Part shown: positions 50,589-59,544 of the stretch, one piece after another
Layout of the letters: each line of letters starts with the position of its first letter
Position numbering within the stretch: position 1 is the stretch's first letter
From: Streptomyces lincolnensis
GTDB lineage: Bacteria; Actinomycetota; Actinomycetes; Streptomycetales; Streptomycetaceae
Length of the DNA: 64,000 bases
Reading direction: 5' to 3'
Assembly: GCF_021173675.1 (NCBI RefSeq)
Contig: NZ_JAIHON010000010.1
Location: 310,001-374,000, forward strand
Program-made: the position numbers and the translations under genes
The notes under the pieces: generated by a model
What the model saw: only the letters and a program-made list of their open reading frames with translations
Databases searched by the model: none
Told to the model about the DNA's origin: nothing

Positions 50589-51991
50589 TGGCCGCCCCGA
50601 ACCCTGCGACCACCTCGGCCCCGAACGGCGTGCCGGCCCCGGATGCGGTGACTCCGACGGGCTCGGAAGTCCCGCACGGCTCGGCCGTTGGCGACGCGAT
50701 GCCTGCGATGGGTTCGGCTGCCCCGAGCCCCGCTGCCTCGGCCGCCCGGCACAGTTCGGCCGCGCCGGACGCGGTGGCCCCGAAGAGCTCAGCCGCCCCG
50801 GACGTCTCGGTTGCGGCCGACGCCATGCCCGCGAGGGACGCGGCTGCCTCCGCCTCAACGACCCCGGATGGTTCGGCCGATGCCGAGCCGCCCACCCTGA
50901 ACCCCGCGCCCGTCCCCGCGCGCACCCGCCGTCGCCCTGCCTTCCACCGGCTGCGCGTCGCCGGAATCCAGCCGCTGTGCGCGGACGCGGCGGCCGTCGG
51001 CTTCGAGATCCCGGACGACCTGGCCGCGGAGTTCGCCTTCGCGCCGGGCCAGTCGCTGACCCTGCGGCGCGAGATCGACGGACGGGACGAGCGCCGCTCG
51101 TACTCGATCTGCTCGCCCGTCGGCGCGGTACCGCGCATCGGGGTGCGGGTGGTGCCCGGCGGACTGTTCTCGTCGTGGCTGGTCAACGAGGTGCGCCCCG
51201 GTGACACGGTCGAGGTGATGGCCCCCACCGGCGCCTTCACCCCGGACCTGACCACCCCAGGTCACCACGTGCTGATCGCGGCCGGCTCGGGCATCACCCC
51301 CATGATCTCCATCGCCGAGTCCGTCCTGTCCGCCGACTCCCGCTCGACGGTCACCCTGTTTTACGGCAACCGCCGCACCGACACGGTGATGTTCGCCGAC
51401 GAGCTGGCCGACCTGAAGGACCTCCACCCGGCCCGCTTCCAGCTCGCGCACGTCCTGTCCCGTGAGCCCAGGGAGGCGGAGGTGCTCTCCGGGCGTCTGG
51501 ACGCGGACCGGCTCTCCCTGCTCATCGGCTCCCTGGTCGACGTCGAGAACGCCGACCACTGGTGGCTGTGCGGCCCGCACGGCATGGTCCGCGACGCCCG
51601 CCAGGTCCTGGCCGATCTCGGCGTGCCCGGGGACCGCGTCCACCAGGAGCTGTTTTACGCGGACGACGAGCCCGTGCGGGAGGTCCACCACAAGGAGGCC
51701 GCCGTCGACGGACCCGTCAGCCAGGTCACCGTCACCCTCGACGGCCGTACGACCACCTCCGCCCTGCCCCGCGGCCGCAGCATTCTCGACGGCGCCCAGC
51801 AGACCCGCCTCGACCTGCCCTTCGCCTGCAAGGGCGGTGTCTGCGGCACCTGCCGCGCCCTGGTCACCGACGGCGAGGCGGACATGCGGCGCAACTTCGC
51901 CCTCGAAGCGGCCGAGGTCGACGCGGGCTACGTCCTGACCTGCCAGTCGTACCCGGTCTCCGAGACGCTGAGCGTCGACTACGACAGCTGA
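50588..51991 (+). CDS. paaE: Phenylacetyl-CoA epoxidase reductase with long N-terminal extension
   Basis: 467 aa, about 110 longer than usual PaaE (about 350). Residues 1 to about 117 are a low-complexity Ala/Pro/Ser-rich stretch with repeated D-A-[MV]-x-P motifs. The usual protein then begins near FHRLRVAG: FAD domain (RSYSICSP), NAD domain (GSGITPMISI) and C-terminal plant-type 2Fe-2S domain with CKGGVCGTC and a fourth Cys in LTCQS. It feeds electrons to PaaA. The ATG at 50588 overlaps the paaD stop; internal Met residues at about 38, 41 and 80 offer alternative starts. The 3' end overlaps the convergent LacI gene by 13 nt. Confidence 0.93.
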   Translation: MAAPNPATTSAPNGVPAPDAVTPTGSEVPHGSAVGDAMPAMGSAAPSPAASAARHSSAAPDAVAPKSSAAPDVSVAADAMPARDAAASASTTPDGSADAEPPTLNPAPVPARTRRRPAFHRLRVAGIQPLCADAAAVGFEIPDDLAAEFAFAPGQSLTLRREIDGRDERRSYSICSPVGAVPRIGVRVVPGGLFSSWLVNEVRPGDTVEVMAPTGAFTPDLTTPGHHVLIAAGSGITPMISIAESVLSADSRSTVTLFYGNRRTDTVMFADELADLKDLHPARFQLAHVLSREPREAEVLSGRLDADRLSLLIGSLVDVENADHWWLCGPHGMVRDARQVLADLGVPGDRVHQELFYADDEPVREVHHKEAAVDGPVSQVTVTLDGRTTTSALPRGRSILDGAQQTRLDLPFACKGGVCGTCRALVTDGEADMRRNFALEAAEVDAGYVLTCQSYPVSETLSVDYDS

Positions 51992-53067
51992 GCAGGCCCC
52001 GGTGCCGTGGGCGCGGGCCCGCTGCTGCCCCGGACGACCAGGTCCACCGGGACCAGCGACTCGGGCCGGGGCGGCTCGGGGGAGCCGTCGATCCGGTTCA
52101 GCAGCAGCCGCAGCGAGCGGGTGCCGATCTCCGCGAAGTCGGTGCGCACCGTGGTCAGTGGCGGCAGGAAGTGGGCCGCCTCCGGGATGTCGTCGTAGCC
52201 GACGACGCTGACGTCATCGGGCACCGAGCGGCCCGCCTCGTGCAGGGCGTGCAGGACACCCAGGGCCATCTGGTCGTTGGAGACGAACACCGCCGTCACG
52301 TCCGGGCGCGCGGCCAGACGGCGGCCCAGGTCGTAGCCGGACCCGGCACTCCAGTCGCCGACGAGCGGCTCGGGGATCTCGACGCCCGCCGTCCGCAGTG
52401 TGGACCGCCAGCTGGTCAGGCGGTGTTCGGCGGAGGTCCAGCCGGTCGGGCCCGCGAGGTGCCACACGGTCGCGTGGCCGAGCCCCAGCAGATGTTCGGT
52501 CGCCTTGCGGGCCCCGGCCCGTGAGTCGCCCGTGGCCAGCTGGGTCTCCGCGTCACGGCCGTTCTCCAGGACCACCAGCGGTGTGTCCAGGGAGGTGTCG
52601 GCCAGCGCCCGGCCCACCCACAGCTGCGGGGCGATGGCGATCACCCCGTCGGCGCCCTCGGCCGACAGCCGGTCCACGGCCTCCACCACGGTGTCGTGGT
52701 CGGCGGTGTCCAGGGCGATGGAACTGACCAGGTAACCGGCCTCCTGCGCGGCGGTGTTGATCGCGGTGAGGATCGAGGCGGGCCCGTAGCGGGCGGCGTC
52801 GAAGGAGATGACGCCGAGCATCCGGGTCCGCCCGCTGGCCAGGGACCTGGCACTGCGGCTGGGCCGGTAGCCGAGCGTGCGCATGGCCTCCAGGACCGCC
52901 GCGCGCGTCTCGGCGCGGACGGACGGATGGTCGTTCAGCACGCGGGAGACGGTCTGCTTGGAGACGCCGGCCAGCCGGGCCACGTCGTCCATCACGGGGC
53001 GCGCCCCCGCGAAGTTCCGTCTGCTGCGCCCCTTCGGAACGGCTCCGCCGGTGGCGCTTGGGGTCAT
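51979..53067 (-). CDS. LacI-family regulator of the beta-galactoside operon
   Basis: 362 aa. A 25-residue basic leader precedes the HTH (MDDVARLAGVSKQTVSRVLNDHPSV, about 26-50), then hinge and sensor domain. It is the last gene of the minus-strand block MFS, GH35, GH35, with a terminator separating it, so it probably has its own promoter within 53068-53135. The perfect palindrome upstream of the MFS gene is its likely operator. A start at the in-frame Met26 is also possible. Confidence 0.9.
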   Translation of the reverse strand: MTPSATGGAVPKGRSRRNFAGARPVMDDVARLAGVSKQTVSRVLNDHPSVRAETRAAVLEAMRTLGYRPSRSARSLASGRTRMLGVISFDAARYGPASILTAINTAAQEAGYLVSSIALDTADHDTVVEAVDRLSAEGADGVIAIAPQLWVGRALADTSLDTPLVVLENGRDAETQLATGDSRAGARKATEHLLGLGHATVWHLAGPTGWTSAEHRLTSWRSTLRTAGVEIPEPLVGDWSAGSGYDLGRRLAARPDVTAVFVSNDQMALGVLHALHEAGRSVPDDVSVVGYDDIPEAAHFLPPLTTVRTDFAEIGTRSLRLLLNRIDGSPEPPRPESLVPVDLVVRGSSGPAPTAPGPAQLS

Positions 53068-53135
53068 GATGGCTGTGTCCTCGGCATCGGTGCGGCGGTC
53101 CGGTCCCGCCCGGCAGGACCACAGCATAGGCGGGA

Positions 53136-53173
53136 CGCCGTGCGGGACCCGGGGTGCCGGGCCCCGCACGGCG
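53136..53173. terminator. Terminator between the GH35 gene and the LacI gene
   Basis: A perfect 11-bp inverted repeat (53136-53146 with 53163-53173, 16-nt loop) directly follows the GH35 stop on the minus strand. Confidence 0.7.
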
Positions 53174-53176
53174 GGC

Positions 53177-55561
53177 TCAGCCGGCCCGGACCGACCACCG
53201 GCGGTTCGTGATCCACTCGGCGCGCAGCACCTCGGCCGTCCGCCCGGCGGTGCCCACCGGCTCCGGCACGTACGCCCGGGCGTCGGGGTGCAGGGGCAGG
53301 ATCCGCAGCCGCAGCCCCTCGGCGCGCGGCGCGTCGGCGGGCAGCCGGTCCGGGCCGATGTCCCAGACCCGCCCCGAGAAGAACTGGTCGGCGACCAGCG
53401 TCTCCCCGACGTACGCCCGGCCCACGTCACCGGTCCAGTGCAGACGCAGCAGGGTCCCCGCGGGCAGGTCGTCCGGCACCTCGACGCGGTACTCGGCGGC
53501 CACGCTGTCGAAGTACTTCTCCGCGGGAGCGCTCGCCCGCCCCTGCACGCCGGTCACGGGCTCCGGAGCCGGTCCGGCGGGGCGGACCGAGGTGACCTCG
53601 GCGAGGGCCTCCCCGGCCCCGGGTCCGTCCTGCACCGCGTACCGTGTGAAGACGCCGTCGGCCGCCCCGGCCACCGCCGTGCCATCCACCACCTGTGCCC
53701 GGTCCGGAGCGGGCAGCACCGCGAACGACACCGGCCCGTCCGCCGCGTGCAGCCGTACCTCCTCGCGGTCGAAGACCACACCCGCCTCGCTCAGCACCAG
53801 CCGCTCGGCGCCCCACGCCTCGCCCCGGTAGGCGGTACGGGCGGTCGCCGCGTCCAGGACCAGCAGCCCCACCCGGCCGCCCTCGGCCGTGTCCACCTCG
53901 ACCAGGCAGTCGGTACCGGGCCGCAGCCCGGTCACCAGCACCCGGCCGTCCACCGGGGTGAGATCGCCGGACGGCACGCTCACGGACGCCACCGTCGCCG
54001 CGTCCAGGGCGAGTTCGGGCACGATGCCGTCGGTCGCCGCCAGTACGAGCACCGTACGGCCGTCGACCTCGACCGTGCACACCGGCTGGGCGCTGGCCCA
54101 CTCCAGCCGCAGACCCGCCACGTCGAGCCGCAGCGGCCAGGAGAAGTAGGAGCCGCTCGGCACGGTGACCGGGGCGCTCGGCAGCGTCAACGCCTCGGAA
54201 CCGTCCGGGAATTCGACCGTGAACACCGTGTCCGGGTGGTCCGGCAGCGGTTCGTGCGGCTGGTGGTTGTTGACGAACAGGAACCCCGAGACGCCGTCGG
54301 TGCGCACCGCCCACCGCAAGGTCTCCCGGTCGTCCTGCCCGGCCGGCCGCCGCTCGGGCAGGACCGAGTCCATCGGGGCGATACGGTCCCCGAAGTCCGC
54401 CAACAGCAGGTGCTGGAGGCGCAGTTCGTGGTAGGTCGGCCGGTACTGGCCGTACTCGCCGAGCGGGGCCTGGAAGTCGTACGTCAGGACCGGCAGGTCG
54501 TTGGGATAGCCGGTGGCGTGGGACTCCTGGAGGGTGGTGAGCTCCCCGGCGGGGTTGGTGCCGCCGTGGAACATGTAGAAGCCCTGCCAGACCGAACCGC
54601 AGCCGATCTTGGTGAGGCCCAGTGCGCCGATGTCGGCGGCCTCGACCCGTGGCCGTCGGTGGTACGACACCGCCATGCCGCCGCCCAACTCGCAGGTGGC
54701 CCAGGGGAAGCGGTCCGCGAAGGCGTCCGGCTCGCCGCCCCGCACGGTGGTCGGTCTGAGGTCGGCGCCGATGCCCTCGTCGTCGCGCTGGTGGGTGAAG
54801 AAGAAGTGCTTGCGACAGGTGTCGGGCCAGCCGCCGTCCGCCTCGGTCCAGAACGTCTCGGTGTACCCGCCGTACAGCGGAACCAGCTCGTCCGGCGGGA
54901 GTTGGACCCCGCCCCAGGCGGTCGACGTCCACAACGGGGCGCTCATCCCGGCCTGTTGGGCCATGCGCTTCAGGGTGAGCAGATGGCCGGGCTGGTCGTA
55001 CAGCTCGTTCTCGATCTGGATCGCCACGATCGGGCCGCCGTGCGCCCGGTCGAGACCGCGCAGTTGCTCGGCGATCGCCGCGAACCACGGCCGTACGGCG
55101 TCCAGGTAGGCCGGGTCGTCGGTGCGCGGCGCGCAGTCGCGGGCCAGCACCCAGTCGGGCAGCCCGCCGTTGCGGACCTCCGCGTGGGACCAGGGGCCCA
55201 CGCGCGGGATGAAGTCCAGGCCGTGGCGGGCGCACAGCTCGGCGAAGCGGCGCACATCGCGGTCGCCGTCGAAGCGGACGCGGCCCTCGACCTCCTCGTG
55301 GTGGATCCAGATGAGGTAACTGGCGACGGCCGTGATGCCGCCCGCCTTCATCTTCAGCAGCTCCTCCTCCCACTCCTCGGCCGGGTAGCGGGAGTAGTGG
55401 AACTCGCCGGACACCGGGAACCACGGGCGGCCGCCCCGGGAGAGCCGGCGGCTGTTGATCTCGATCGGGTCCGGCACACCGGGGGCGTCGGCGAAGGGCA
55501 GGTGCCCGGCCACCGGCGCGTGGTCGGGGATCGGTACGCGCAGTCGGTGCGGCTGGGTCAC
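53177..55561 (-). CDS. GH35 beta-galactosidase, divergent multi-domain form
   Basis: 794 aa, no signal peptide. The GH35 barrel contains acid/base Glu186 (IQIENELYDQ) and a likely nucleophile Glu291 (ATCELGGG). About 400 residues of beta-rich C-terminal domains follow (including YKTAYRG-like galactose-binding folds). The GTG at 55561 overlaps the stop of the upstream GH35 gene (GTGA). Its catalytic motif differs from the neighbouring paralogue, so it likely cleaves a different linkage or a bulkier substrate. Confidence 0.86.
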   Translation of the reverse strand: MTQPHRLRVPIPDHAPVAGHLPFADAPGVPDPIEINSRRLSRGGRPWFPVSGEFHYSRYPAEEWEEELLKMKAGGITAVASYLIWIHHEEVEGRVRFDGDRDVRRFAELCARHGLDFIPRVGPWSHAEVRNGGLPDWVLARDCAPRTDDPAYLDAVRPWFAAIAEQLRGLDRAHGGPIVAIQIENELYDQPGHLLTLKRMAQQAGMSAPLWTSTAWGGVQLPPDELVPLYGGYTETFWTEADGGWPDTCRKHFFFTHQRDDEGIGADLRPTTVRGGEPDAFADRFPWATCELGGGMAVSYHRRPRVEAADIGALGLTKIGCGSVWQGFYMFHGGTNPAGELTTLQESHATGYPNDLPVLTYDFQAPLGEYGQYRPTYHELRLQHLLLADFGDRIAPMDSVLPERRPAGQDDRETLRWAVRTDGVSGFLFVNNHQPHEPLPDHPDTVFTVEFPDGSEALTLPSAPVTVPSGSYFSWPLRLDVAGLRLEWASAQPVCTVEVDGRTVLVLAATDGIVPELALDAATVASVSVPSGDLTPVDGRVLVTGLRPGTDCLVEVDTAEGGRVGLLVLDAATARTAYRGEAWGAERLVLSEAGVVFDREEVRLHAADGPVSFAVLPAPDRAQVVDGTAVAGAADGVFTRYAVQDGPGAGEALAEVTSVRPAGPAPEPVTGVQGRASAPAEKYFDSVAAEYRVEVPDDLPAGTLLRLHWTGDVGRAYVGETLVADQFFSGRVWDIGPDRLPADAPRAEGLRLRILPLHPDARAYVPEPVGTAGRTAEVLRAEWITNRRWSVRAG

Positions 55562-57321
55562 GAGTGGTTCTCCGGTCCGAGATCGGGCGTGTCGGCGAGC
55601 TGGGCGCGTGTGCCGGTGGTGGCGTGCAGCTCCAGCAGGACGAGGTCGTTGGCGCCCGGGCGCAGGACCGGCCCCGGCACGTACAGGGTGTGCTGAGGGC
55701 CGCGGTTCCAGTAGCGGCCCAGGTGGAAGCCGTTGACCCAGGCCTGGCCCTTGGTCCAGCCCGGCAGCGCCAGGAAGGTGTCGGCGGGTGTGTCCACCTC
55801 GAACGTCCCGCGGTGGAAGGCGGGCACGGCGTCCGAGGCCGCCTCCGACGGCTCGAACGGCAGCGCCTCCAGATCGTCCAGCGGAACGGCCCGGCACTCC
55901 CAGCCGTGCAGGGCGGTCCCCTGGAACGACACCGGACCCAGCAGCCCCTTGGGCGCGCCGATCCGCGGCCCGTAGTTGACCCCGCCCTGGTTCTCCACCA
56001 GGACCTCCAGCGTGGCACCGGCGTACGGGACGCGCACCGGCAGCGTCTCGTCGTGGCGTTCGCGTTCCAGTACGCCCACGGAGGCGCCGTCCACGAAGAC
56101 CTGCGCGCGGTCGCCGACCCCGCCCGCGAAGTGCAGCAGACCGTCGCCCGCGGCCGGAACGGTGGCGCGGTAGAGCGCGTACCCGGTGGGCGCCCCGAGT
56201 TCGTCCATGGTCACCGGGTCCTCGGTGCGCACCGCCCCGTCCAGGGTGCGCAGATGCGGCAGCAGCGGGGCGCGGCGGTCCAGGTCGACCGTGGTGAGCG
56301 GGAGCTTGGGGCCCGGCGCCGGGGCGGGCTCGTCGGGCACCGGCGCGTACCGGGCGATGACGTCACGGAAGGCGTGGTACTTGGGGCCGGGGTCGCCGCT
56401 CTCGGTGAGCGCGGCGTCGTAGTCGTAGGAGGTGACGGTGGGCGCGTAGGTGTGGTGGTGGTTGGCGCCGTTGGTGAAGCCGAAGTTGGTGCCGCCGTGG
56501 AACATGTAGATGTTGACCGAGGCGCCCGCCGCCAGCAGCTTGTCGAGGTCGGCCGCGGCGTTCTCCGCCGACCGCGTGTGGTGCGGGCCGCCCCAGTGGT
56601 CGAACCAGCCGATCCAGAACTCCGAGCAGAACAGCGGGCCTTCGGGCCGGTGCGCCCGCAGTGCCGCCAGGTGTTCGTCGACCCGGCCGCCGAAGGTGCC
56701 GCCGCTGACGGTGCCGGGCAGGCTGCCGGCGGACAGGTGCTTGGCGTTGGCCTGGTCGCAGGTGAACAGCAACTCCTCGACGCCACGGGCCCGCAGGGCC
56801 TCTTCGACGTGTGCGAGGTATGCGGTGTCGTCGCCGTAGGCGCCGTACTCGTTCTCCACCTGGACGGCGATCACCGGGCCGCCGTTCGCGGCGAGGTGGG
56901 GGAGCAGCGGGGGCAACAGCAGGTCGAGGTAGCGGTCGAAGGCGTCGGTGAAGCGGGGGTCGCTGGTGCGCAGCCGGATGTCGGGGTCCGAGACGAGCCA
57001 GTCGGGCAGCCCGCCGCCGTGCCACTCGGCGCAGATGTACGGGCCCGGACGCAGCAGGACGTGCAGGCCCTCGTCCTGGGCCAGCCGCAGGAAGCGGGGC
57101 AGGTCGAGCAGGCCGTCGAGGACGAGCGTGCCGGGCTCGGGCTCGTGGAGGTTCCACGGCAGGTACGTCTCGACCGTGTTGAGGCCCATCAGACGGGCCT
57201 TGCGCAGCCGGTCGGTCCACTGGTCGGGGTGGACCCGGAAGTAGTGCAGGGCACCGGAGATGATCCGGAACGGCTCACCGTGCAGGAGGAAACCGTCGGA
57301 CGTCGTCGTCAGAGCGGGCAT
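55558..57321 (-). CDS. GH35 beta-galactosidase, canonical form
   Basis: 587 aa, no signal peptide, so intracellular. Canonical GH35 motifs are seen: PGPYICAEW, acid/base Glu158 in VENEYGAYGDD and nucleophile Glu234 in CSEFWIGWFDHWG, with beta-sandwich domains after residue about 390 (WVNGFHLGRYWNRGPQ near the end). It acts on beta-galactosides imported by the MFS protein. It overlaps the next GH35 gene by 4 nt. Confidence 0.94.
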   Translation of the reverse strand: MPALTTTSDGFLLHGEPFRIISGALHYFRVHPDQWTDRLRKARLMGLNTVETYLPWNLHEPEPGTLVLDGLLDLPRFLRLAQDEGLHVLLRPGPYICAEWHGGGLPDWLVSDPDIRLRTSDPRFTDAFDRYLDLLLPPLLPHLAANGGPVIAVQVENEYGAYGDDTAYLAHVEEALRARGVEELLFTCDQANAKHLSAGSLPGTVSGGTFGGRVDEHLAALRAHRPEGPLFCSEFWIGWFDHWGGPHHTRSAENAAADLDKLLAAGASVNIYMFHGGTNFGFTNGANHHHTYAPTVTSYDYDAALTESGDPGPKYHAFRDVIARYAPVPDEPAPAPGPKLPLTTVDLDRRAPLLPHLRTLDGAVRTEDPVTMDELGAPTGYALYRATVPAAGDGLLHFAGGVGDRAQVFVDGASVGVLERERHDETLPVRVPYAGATLEVLVENQGGVNYGPRIGAPKGLLGPVSFQGTALHGWECRAVPLDDLEALPFEPSEAASDAVPAFHRGTFEVDTPADTFLALPGWTKGQAWVNGFHLGRYWNRGPQHTLYVPGPVLRPGANDLVLLELHATTGTRAQLADTPDLGPENHS

Positions 57322-57439
57322 GGGGCTTCCCTTCGGGGTCGGGGTGCGGGGCCTGGTTCCAGGAGGTTGAGCGGGGTGGCCGGATGGGACGGGAGCGGGG
57401 GATCGGGGGTGACCGGCCGGGATGGGGGAGGGGGCCGGT

Positions 57440-58651
57440 TCAGTGCCGTCTCGTGGCGCGGATCAGCCAGAGCGTGGCGGCCAGACACAGCGCCGAGACG
57501 CCGCCCAGCAGCAGCGGTACCGCGCGGACCCCGGACGCCTCGATGGCCTTGCCGAGCGCCGGGCCCGCGACGACACCGCCGACCATGGACGCGGCGATGA
57601 CCAGGGCTCCGGCCCGGCGGGCGGTCGGCGCCGCCCGGTGCAGCCAGGGCAGCCCGGTGGGGAAGATCGGGGCGATGAACAGACCGACACCGGCGTAGGC
57701 GTACGGCGCGAGCGCCGGTATCGAGGCCAGCAGCAGACAGGCCGTCATGCCCGCGCAGGAGACCGTGATGATGGCCTGCGCCGAGAAGCGCAGCGCGATC
57801 GGGGCGACCAGGAACCGGCCGACGGTCATCATCAGCCAGTACACCGAGGTGGCGGTCGCGGCGACGCCGGCGCCGTAGCCGACGGTCTCCAGATGTGTGG
57901 GCTCCCAGCCGCCGACGCCCGCCTCGATGCCGACGTGCAGCACGTACAGCGCGACGAACACCGCGAGCACCGAGCCCAGGCTGCGGCCGAGGACCCGCCC
58001 GCCGCCGTCGGCGGCCGCCGCGTCGCTCGGCTGCGTCGCCCGGTCGCGGACGCCCTTGAGGCACAGCAGCAGGGGCAGGTTGACGAGCGCGAAGCCCAGG
58101 AACACGGCCGGGTAGTGCGCGGAACCGACCACGCCGATCAGCGCCGGGCCGAGGATCGCGCCGATGCCGAAGTGGGCGTTGAGGATGTTCAGCATCGCGG
58201 CCGACCGGCGCCCGAAGCCCACCGCGAACAGCTGGTTGAGGCCGTAGTCGATACCGCCGAAGCCGAGCCCGGCCAGCAGCGCCGCCGCCAGCGCGGTCGG
58301 CCAGTTCGGCGCGAGCGCGAAGCCCGCCGCGCCGACCGCCATGAGCAGGTACGAGGCACCGAGGATGCGCCGGTTGCCGATCCGGCCGAAGAGCCGGTCG
58401 AACAGCAGCACCCCGGCCACCCCGCCGACGAAGTGGGCGCTCAGACCGAGCCCCGCCGCCGACGGTGTGAGCCCGAACTCCTCCCGGAGCCCGGGGATGG
58501 CCGGCCCGTAGAGGGCCTGGAGCGCCCCGATGAGCACGAAGCCCACGCAGGACGCGACCACGGCGGCCGGACTGAACACCGCGGTGGACGGCCCGACGGG
58601 CGCGGGCGCCTGCGGGCCGCTGGTGTCGACACCCTGTTTCTCCCCCTGCAC
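57440..58651 (-). CDS. MFS sugar transporter, FucP-like branch
   Basis: 403 aa with twelve predicted helices. The GTG at 58651 has GGAGAG upstream. The loop motifs D-R-L-F-G-R-I-G-N-R-R and the GIDYGLNQLFAVGFG helix are typical of the sugar-importing MFS group. It heads the operon and lies directly under the palindromic operator, so uptake is induced together with the GH35 enzymes. Confidence 0.86.
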   Translation of the reverse strand: MQGEKQGVDTSGPQAPAPVGPSTAVFSPAAVVASCVGFVLIGALQALYGPAIPGLREEFGLTPSAAGLGLSAHFVGGVAGVLLFDRLFGRIGNRRILGASYLLMAVGAAGFALAPNWPTALAAALLAGLGFGGIDYGLNQLFAVGFGRRSAAMLNILNAHFGIGAILGPALIGVVGSAHYPAVFLGFALVNLPLLLCLKGVRDRATQPSDAAAADGGGRVLGRSLGSVLAVFVALYVLHVGIEAGVGGWEPTHLETVGYGAGVAATATSVYWLMMTVGRFLVAPIALRFSAQAIITVSCAGMTACLLLASIPALAPYAYAGVGLFIAPIFPTGLPWLHRAAPTARRAGALVIAASMVGGVVAGPALGKAIEASGVRAVPLLLGGVSALCLAATLWLIRATRRH

Positions 58652-58679
58652 CGCGCACCTCTCCTTCGATCCGACGCTG

Positions 58680-58709
58680 TGATGTTACCGGTAACATCAC
58701 GGCCGTCAA
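58680..58709 (-). promoter_or_regulatory. Beta-galactoside operon promoter with perfect LacI operator
   Basis: TGATGTTACCGGTAACATCA (58680-58699) is a perfect 20-bp palindrome. On the minus strand TTGACG (58709-58704) and TAACAT (58687-58682) are 16 nt apart and the operator covers the -10. The LacI protein encoded at 51979 is the expected ligand-responsive repressor. Confidence 0.82.
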
Positions 58710-58752
58710 GATCCCCGGCAGGGGTGGATTCATGGACGGATCCGAAAGGGAA

Positions 58753-58789
58753 CTGGACTGTTGGTCCAGCAGTTGGACGTGTAGTCTAG
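58753..58789. promoter_or_regulatory. Two tandem inverted repeats before the DauR-like gene
   Basis: CTGGACTGTTGGTCCAG (58753-58769) and TTGGACGTGTAGTCTAG (58773-58789) are two 17-bp inverted repeats with 6-bp arms, 20 bp apart centre to centre (two helical turns). The second is imperfect. They lie 41 bp upstream of the GTG at 58831 and fit an autoregulated activator or repressor site. Confidence 0.5.
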
Positions 58790-58830
58790 GTGTCCTGGTC
58801 GGGAGAGGTCGGTGGAGGGGGAGAAGTTCT

Positions 58831-59544
58831 GTGGCGGGTAATGCGGGCGCCGTCCTGGACGCCGAACGGGACGCGATCCTTGCCGCGCTGGCCCCGGTCC
58901 TCGAAGGGCTCGTGGCCACCTTCGGTCCGGTGTGCGAGGTGGTCCTCCACGACTACCGGCGCCCGGAGCAGTCGGTGGTCGCCATCGCCGGCTCGGTGAC
59001 CGGGCGCACCGTGGGCGGGGCGATGAGCGAGATCGGCCTGCGGATGGTCGCCCGCGGCCAGGAGGCGACCGACGAGCTGAACTACCTCACCCGGACCCCG
59101 TCCGGAGGGATCGTCAAGTCGTCCACGATGGTGCTGCGCGACTCCACGGGCGCGGTGTTCGGCGCGCTGTGCGTCAATCTCGACGTCTCCGCGGTCACCG
59201 AGGCCCACACCCTGCTCGGCTCCCTCGCCGGGATCGCCCGGCCCCCCGCCGAACTGCCGGTCACCACCTTCGGCAACGACATCGACTCCGTCGTGGACGT
59301 GATGCTCGACGCCCACCAGCTCCACCAGAACCGGCCGTGGGCGGCGCTCGACCGCGCGGAACGGCTGGAGCTGTTCCGCGGCCTGGACGAGCGCGGGGTG
59401 TTCGCGGTGCGTCGCGCGATCGAGCAGGTGGCCGCCCGGCTCGGCATCTCCCGGGCCTCCGCGTACAGCTATCTCTCCCAGTCCCGAGCACGAGCAGCAA
59501 CAGCGACCGACTCCACTTCCGACTCCTCTGGAGGGCACGCGTGA
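58831..59544 (+). CDS. YheO/DauR-like regulator (PAS plus HTH)
   Basis: 237 aa. The N-terminal YheO-PAS domain (about 5-125, VCEVVLHDYRRPEQSVVAIAGSVTGRTVGG) and the C-terminal helix-turn-helix (about 185-225, VARRAIEQ-like, then LGISRASAYSYL) match the DauR family, which responds to D-amino acid or related metabolites. The GTG at 58831 has GGAG 8 nt upstream. It is translationally coupled (GTGA) to the dehydratase gene, whose substrate or product it probably senses. Confidence 0.88.
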   Translation: MAGNAGAVLDAERDAILAALAPVLEGLVATFGPVCEVVLHDYRRPEQSVVAIAGSVTGRTVGGAMSEIGLRMVARGQEATDELNYLTRTPSGGIVKSSTMVLRDSTGAVFGALCVNLDVSAVTEAHTLLGSLAGIARPPAELPVTTFGNDIDSVVDVMLDAHQLHQNRPWAALDRAERLELFRGLDERGVFAVRRAIEQVAARLGISRASAYSYLSQSRARAATATDSTSDSSGGHA

